Source of the DNA: Terriglobia bacterium
Lineage (GTDB): Bacteria > Acidobacteriota > Terriglobia > Bryobacterales > Bryobacteraceae
Reading direction: 5' to 3'
NCBI GenBank assembly: GCA_020073445.1
Contig: JAIQFE010000023.1
Location: 62,001-126,000 of the forward strand
DNA: 64,000 nt
Below the pieces are notes generated by a model. It was not told where the DNA came from. It did no database searches and saw only the letters and a program-made list of their open reading frames with translations. The position numbers and the translations under genes are program-made. Numbering within the stretch: the stretch's first letter is position 1; every line of letters starts with the position of its first letter. Below, in pieces: positions 62,606 through 64,000 of this stretch.

Positions 62606-63739
62606 CTAGTTCTCCGACGGCTTCGATACCTTGTCGATCACCAACACATCCGCGGGAGCCTTCGTCGCGTCCAGTTTCAACCCGAGTTGTTCCTGGACTG
62701 CGGTGAACAGATCCGGCAGGGCGTCCGCACCCGTCGCGACAGCGGCGGCGCGCTGGGCCGCGGAAGCACGCGGAAACTGGAACTCGTCGGGCCTCCAGTT
62801 GAGCGTGAAATCGTAGCGGTCCGTAAGACCGGTTCGATCAATGACGGGGCGGTCGAGCACGCGCAGCTGCAATTGGGCTGCGAAGTCAGCCATGGTGACG
62901 CCACTAAACAGCGTTCTTCCCAAACCTTGCGCGCCGACCCTCTGGCCGTTGGTGGTATTCTTCACCATCTTGATGCCGGCCGGTCCATTTTTTCCGATGC
63001 TGACGGTGTACACGGACAGTTCCCGTTTCTCCGTATGGAAGGAGAGGCCGAATCGGCTCTGCATCAGATTCTTTAGCATCGTACGGATCTGGACATCATT
63101 CGGCTCGCCTCCTGGAGGAAGCTTGGCGACAATTGCATACCCCTCCGTTTCGGCCCAACCCGGCAGCCCCGAGACCTGCGTCGGGTGAAGTTCGAATGTG
63201 AAAGTAATGAGGCCCGCGAGGCTGATGCTCCCAGCGCGCAATTCGGTAGCGGTTACGTTGAGGCCGAGGCCGCCCTGTTGCCCAGTCGGCTTGATAGACA
63301 CGACCTCGAATTCCGCCTTCGTGCCTTCGGGCAGCCCTTTCGGTGGCGCCGGAGGCGGCGGAAGTTCCCAAGCGGTCTCGGATGTGGCGCGTTTCAATGG
63401 CAAGGGGAGAGGATTCGTCCCCTGGGTCATCCCTTGGGTCAGAGTGCCAGTGATCGAGCTTCCATCCGTTTCGATCTTACCCTCGTAGTTCATGCCGTTC
63501 CCGGGAATCGCGATCTTGACGGCGTTCGCCTGGAGCGCGATGGTCCCGAGGTTTAGCTGGCGGCCGTTCGCAAGGTTATAGAAAGTTCCTTGATAGGCGT
63601 TCCCATTCTTGTCGATCTTGAAGGCAAGCCGGATTCCGTCGTTCTGATTGGGAGGCATCAGCGTTCCCTGCCAGGTGCCCTCCAGCGTTTGCGCGGGCAG
63701 CGCAGCCGGAAGAGCTGCCAAGACTAACAAGAGCTTCAT
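62606..63739 (-). CDS. TIGR03435-family protein with an added N-terminal beta-rich domain
   Basis: A 377-residue protein from the second of two adjacent ATG codons (63737-63739), which lies 4 bases after GGAGG; the other is at 63742. Signal peptide MKLLLVLAALPAALPAQ. Residues about 20-120 form a beta-rich domain (LEGTWQGTLMPPNQNDGIRL, then AFKIDKNGNAYQGTFYNLAN) of the type that commonly precedes secreted hydrolases. From about residue 145 the TIGR03435 pattern follows: FEVVSIKPTGQQG, LKNLMQSRFGLSFHTEKREL, VIDRTGLTDRYDFTLNW and VLVIDKVSKPSEN. The fusion is unusual. Confidence 0.86.
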   Translation of the reverse strand: MKLLLVLAALPAALPAQTLEGTWQGTLMPPNQNDGIRLAFKIDKNGNAYQGTFYNLANGRQLNLGTIALQANAVKIAIPGNGMNYEGKIETDGSSITGTLTQGMTQGTNPLPLPLKRATSETAWELPPPPAPPKGLPEGTKAEFEVVSIKPTGQQGGLGLNVTATELRAGSISLAGLITFTFELHPTQVSGLPGWAETEGYAIVAKLPPGGEPNDVQIRTMLKNLMQSRFGLSFHTEKRELSVYTVSIGKNGPAGIKMVKNTTNGQRVGAQGLGRTLFSGVTMADFAAQLQLRVLDRPVIDRTGLTDRYDFTLNWRPDEFQFPRASAAQRAAAVATGADALPDLFTAVQEQLGLKLDATKAPADVLVIDKVSKPSEN

Positions 63740-63830
63740 CATGCCTCCAAGCACAACCGAAATAACTTTACCGTACAAAGCCCTTTCTGTCAATCAACAT
63801 CAATCGCGCCGGGTGTATTCTGTGAAGAAC

Positions 63831-64000
63831 ATGACATCACAGCGAATGAGGTTGTCTCTGGTCGGATTCCTTGGGATCGGTCTTTTTGTCTGCGCGACAT
63901 TGGCGTTCGGACAGGTCAAGAAAATCGACGACAAGGTGCTGAAGAACGCCGGAAAAGGCACCGAGTGGACCATGAACGGCATGGACTGGGGCGAGCAGCG
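63831..64000 (+). CDS. PQQ-dependent dehydrogenase, N-terminal part
   Basis: The gene runs off the right edge. From the ATG at 63831: MTSQRMRLSLVGFLGIGLFV then CATLAFGQ is a signal peptide, and the mature start KKIDDKVLKNAGKGTEWTMN then GMDWGEQ matches the opening of acidobacterial quinoprotein alcohol-dehydrogenase-like PQQ propellers. An in-frame GTG at 63822 is possible. It is a different gene from the broken one at 36324-38008. Confidence 0.75.
   Translation, partial: MTSQRMRLSLVGFLGIGLFVCATLAFGQVKKIDDKVLKNAGKGTEWTMNGMDWGEQ

Overview
This 64 kb, GC-rich, gene-dense window looks like chromosomal DNA of a soil acidobacterium of the Solibacter/Bryobacter type. Lineage markers are the 3' end of a large Oar-like TonB-dependent receptor at the left edge, two TIGR03435-type proteins, an acidobacterial ECF sigma factor overlapping a TPR-type Ser/Thr kinase, a two-component-propeller sensor kinase, a PEP-CTERM protein, and PQQ-dependent dehydrogenases (one broken, one entering at the right edge). 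I saw no rRNA, tRNA, CRISPR array or intact transposase. The taxonomic call is inference from family content.

Layout. 1-3.1 kb: TonB receptor end, a sulfotransferase pair, and twin DUF6644-like membrane proteins. 3.1-8.5 kb: AsmA-like protein, then MocA and XdhC (molybdoenzyme maturation) beside a PucR regulator, the partners of the Bacillus puc system. 8.5-16.3 kb: small enzymes, a PYROXD2-like oxidoreductase, an Nramp transporter fused to a universal stress domain, and an ECF sigma factor overlapping a double-VOC protein. 16.3-24 kb: a response regulator/sensor pair, an outer-membrane barrel, PhzF, a degenerate JAMM-like membrane protein, and a PEP-CTERM protein. 24-36.4 kb: Tpx, a DUF255 thioredoxin-like protein, homoserine kinase, a MauE/DoxX-thioredoxin fusion with TerB, then a divergent LysR gene and gltBD (glutamate synthase). 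36.3-51.9 kb: a PQQ dehydrogenase broken by a deletion, a Tat-exported nitrilase, ECF sigma/kinase, glycosyltransferase, VOC, TIGR03435, DUF6152 and related secreted proteins, and a GGDEF-EAL protein.

51.9-54.6 kb is the accessory-looking segment. It holds a strong GC hairpin, a decapitated hicB antitoxin fragment, and a 771-residue Mrr-nuclease/STAND-NTPase protein with base composition visibly more AT-rich than its surroundings. This is the best candidate for an anti-phage system in the window. 55-61.3 kb returns to housekeeping genes: LysM/SLT lytic transglycosylase, a histone-H1-like Lys/Ala protein with an acidic head, a HipA-like kinase, a homocysteine methyltransferase/MTHFR fusion, threonylcarbamoyl-AMP synthase and ClpS. 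61.3-64 kb: a beta-lactamase-fold protein lacking its catalytic Ser and Lys lies between two copies of the 3' end of a TIGR03435 gene, one of them only a 37-bp stub. The start of a PQQ dehydrogenase closes the window.

Functions that link up within the window are nitrogen assimilation (gltBD with a GltC-like regulator), molybdoenzyme maturation (mocA-xdhC-pucR), and three regulatory modules (ECF-VOC, ECF-kinase, propeller histidine kinase-NarL).
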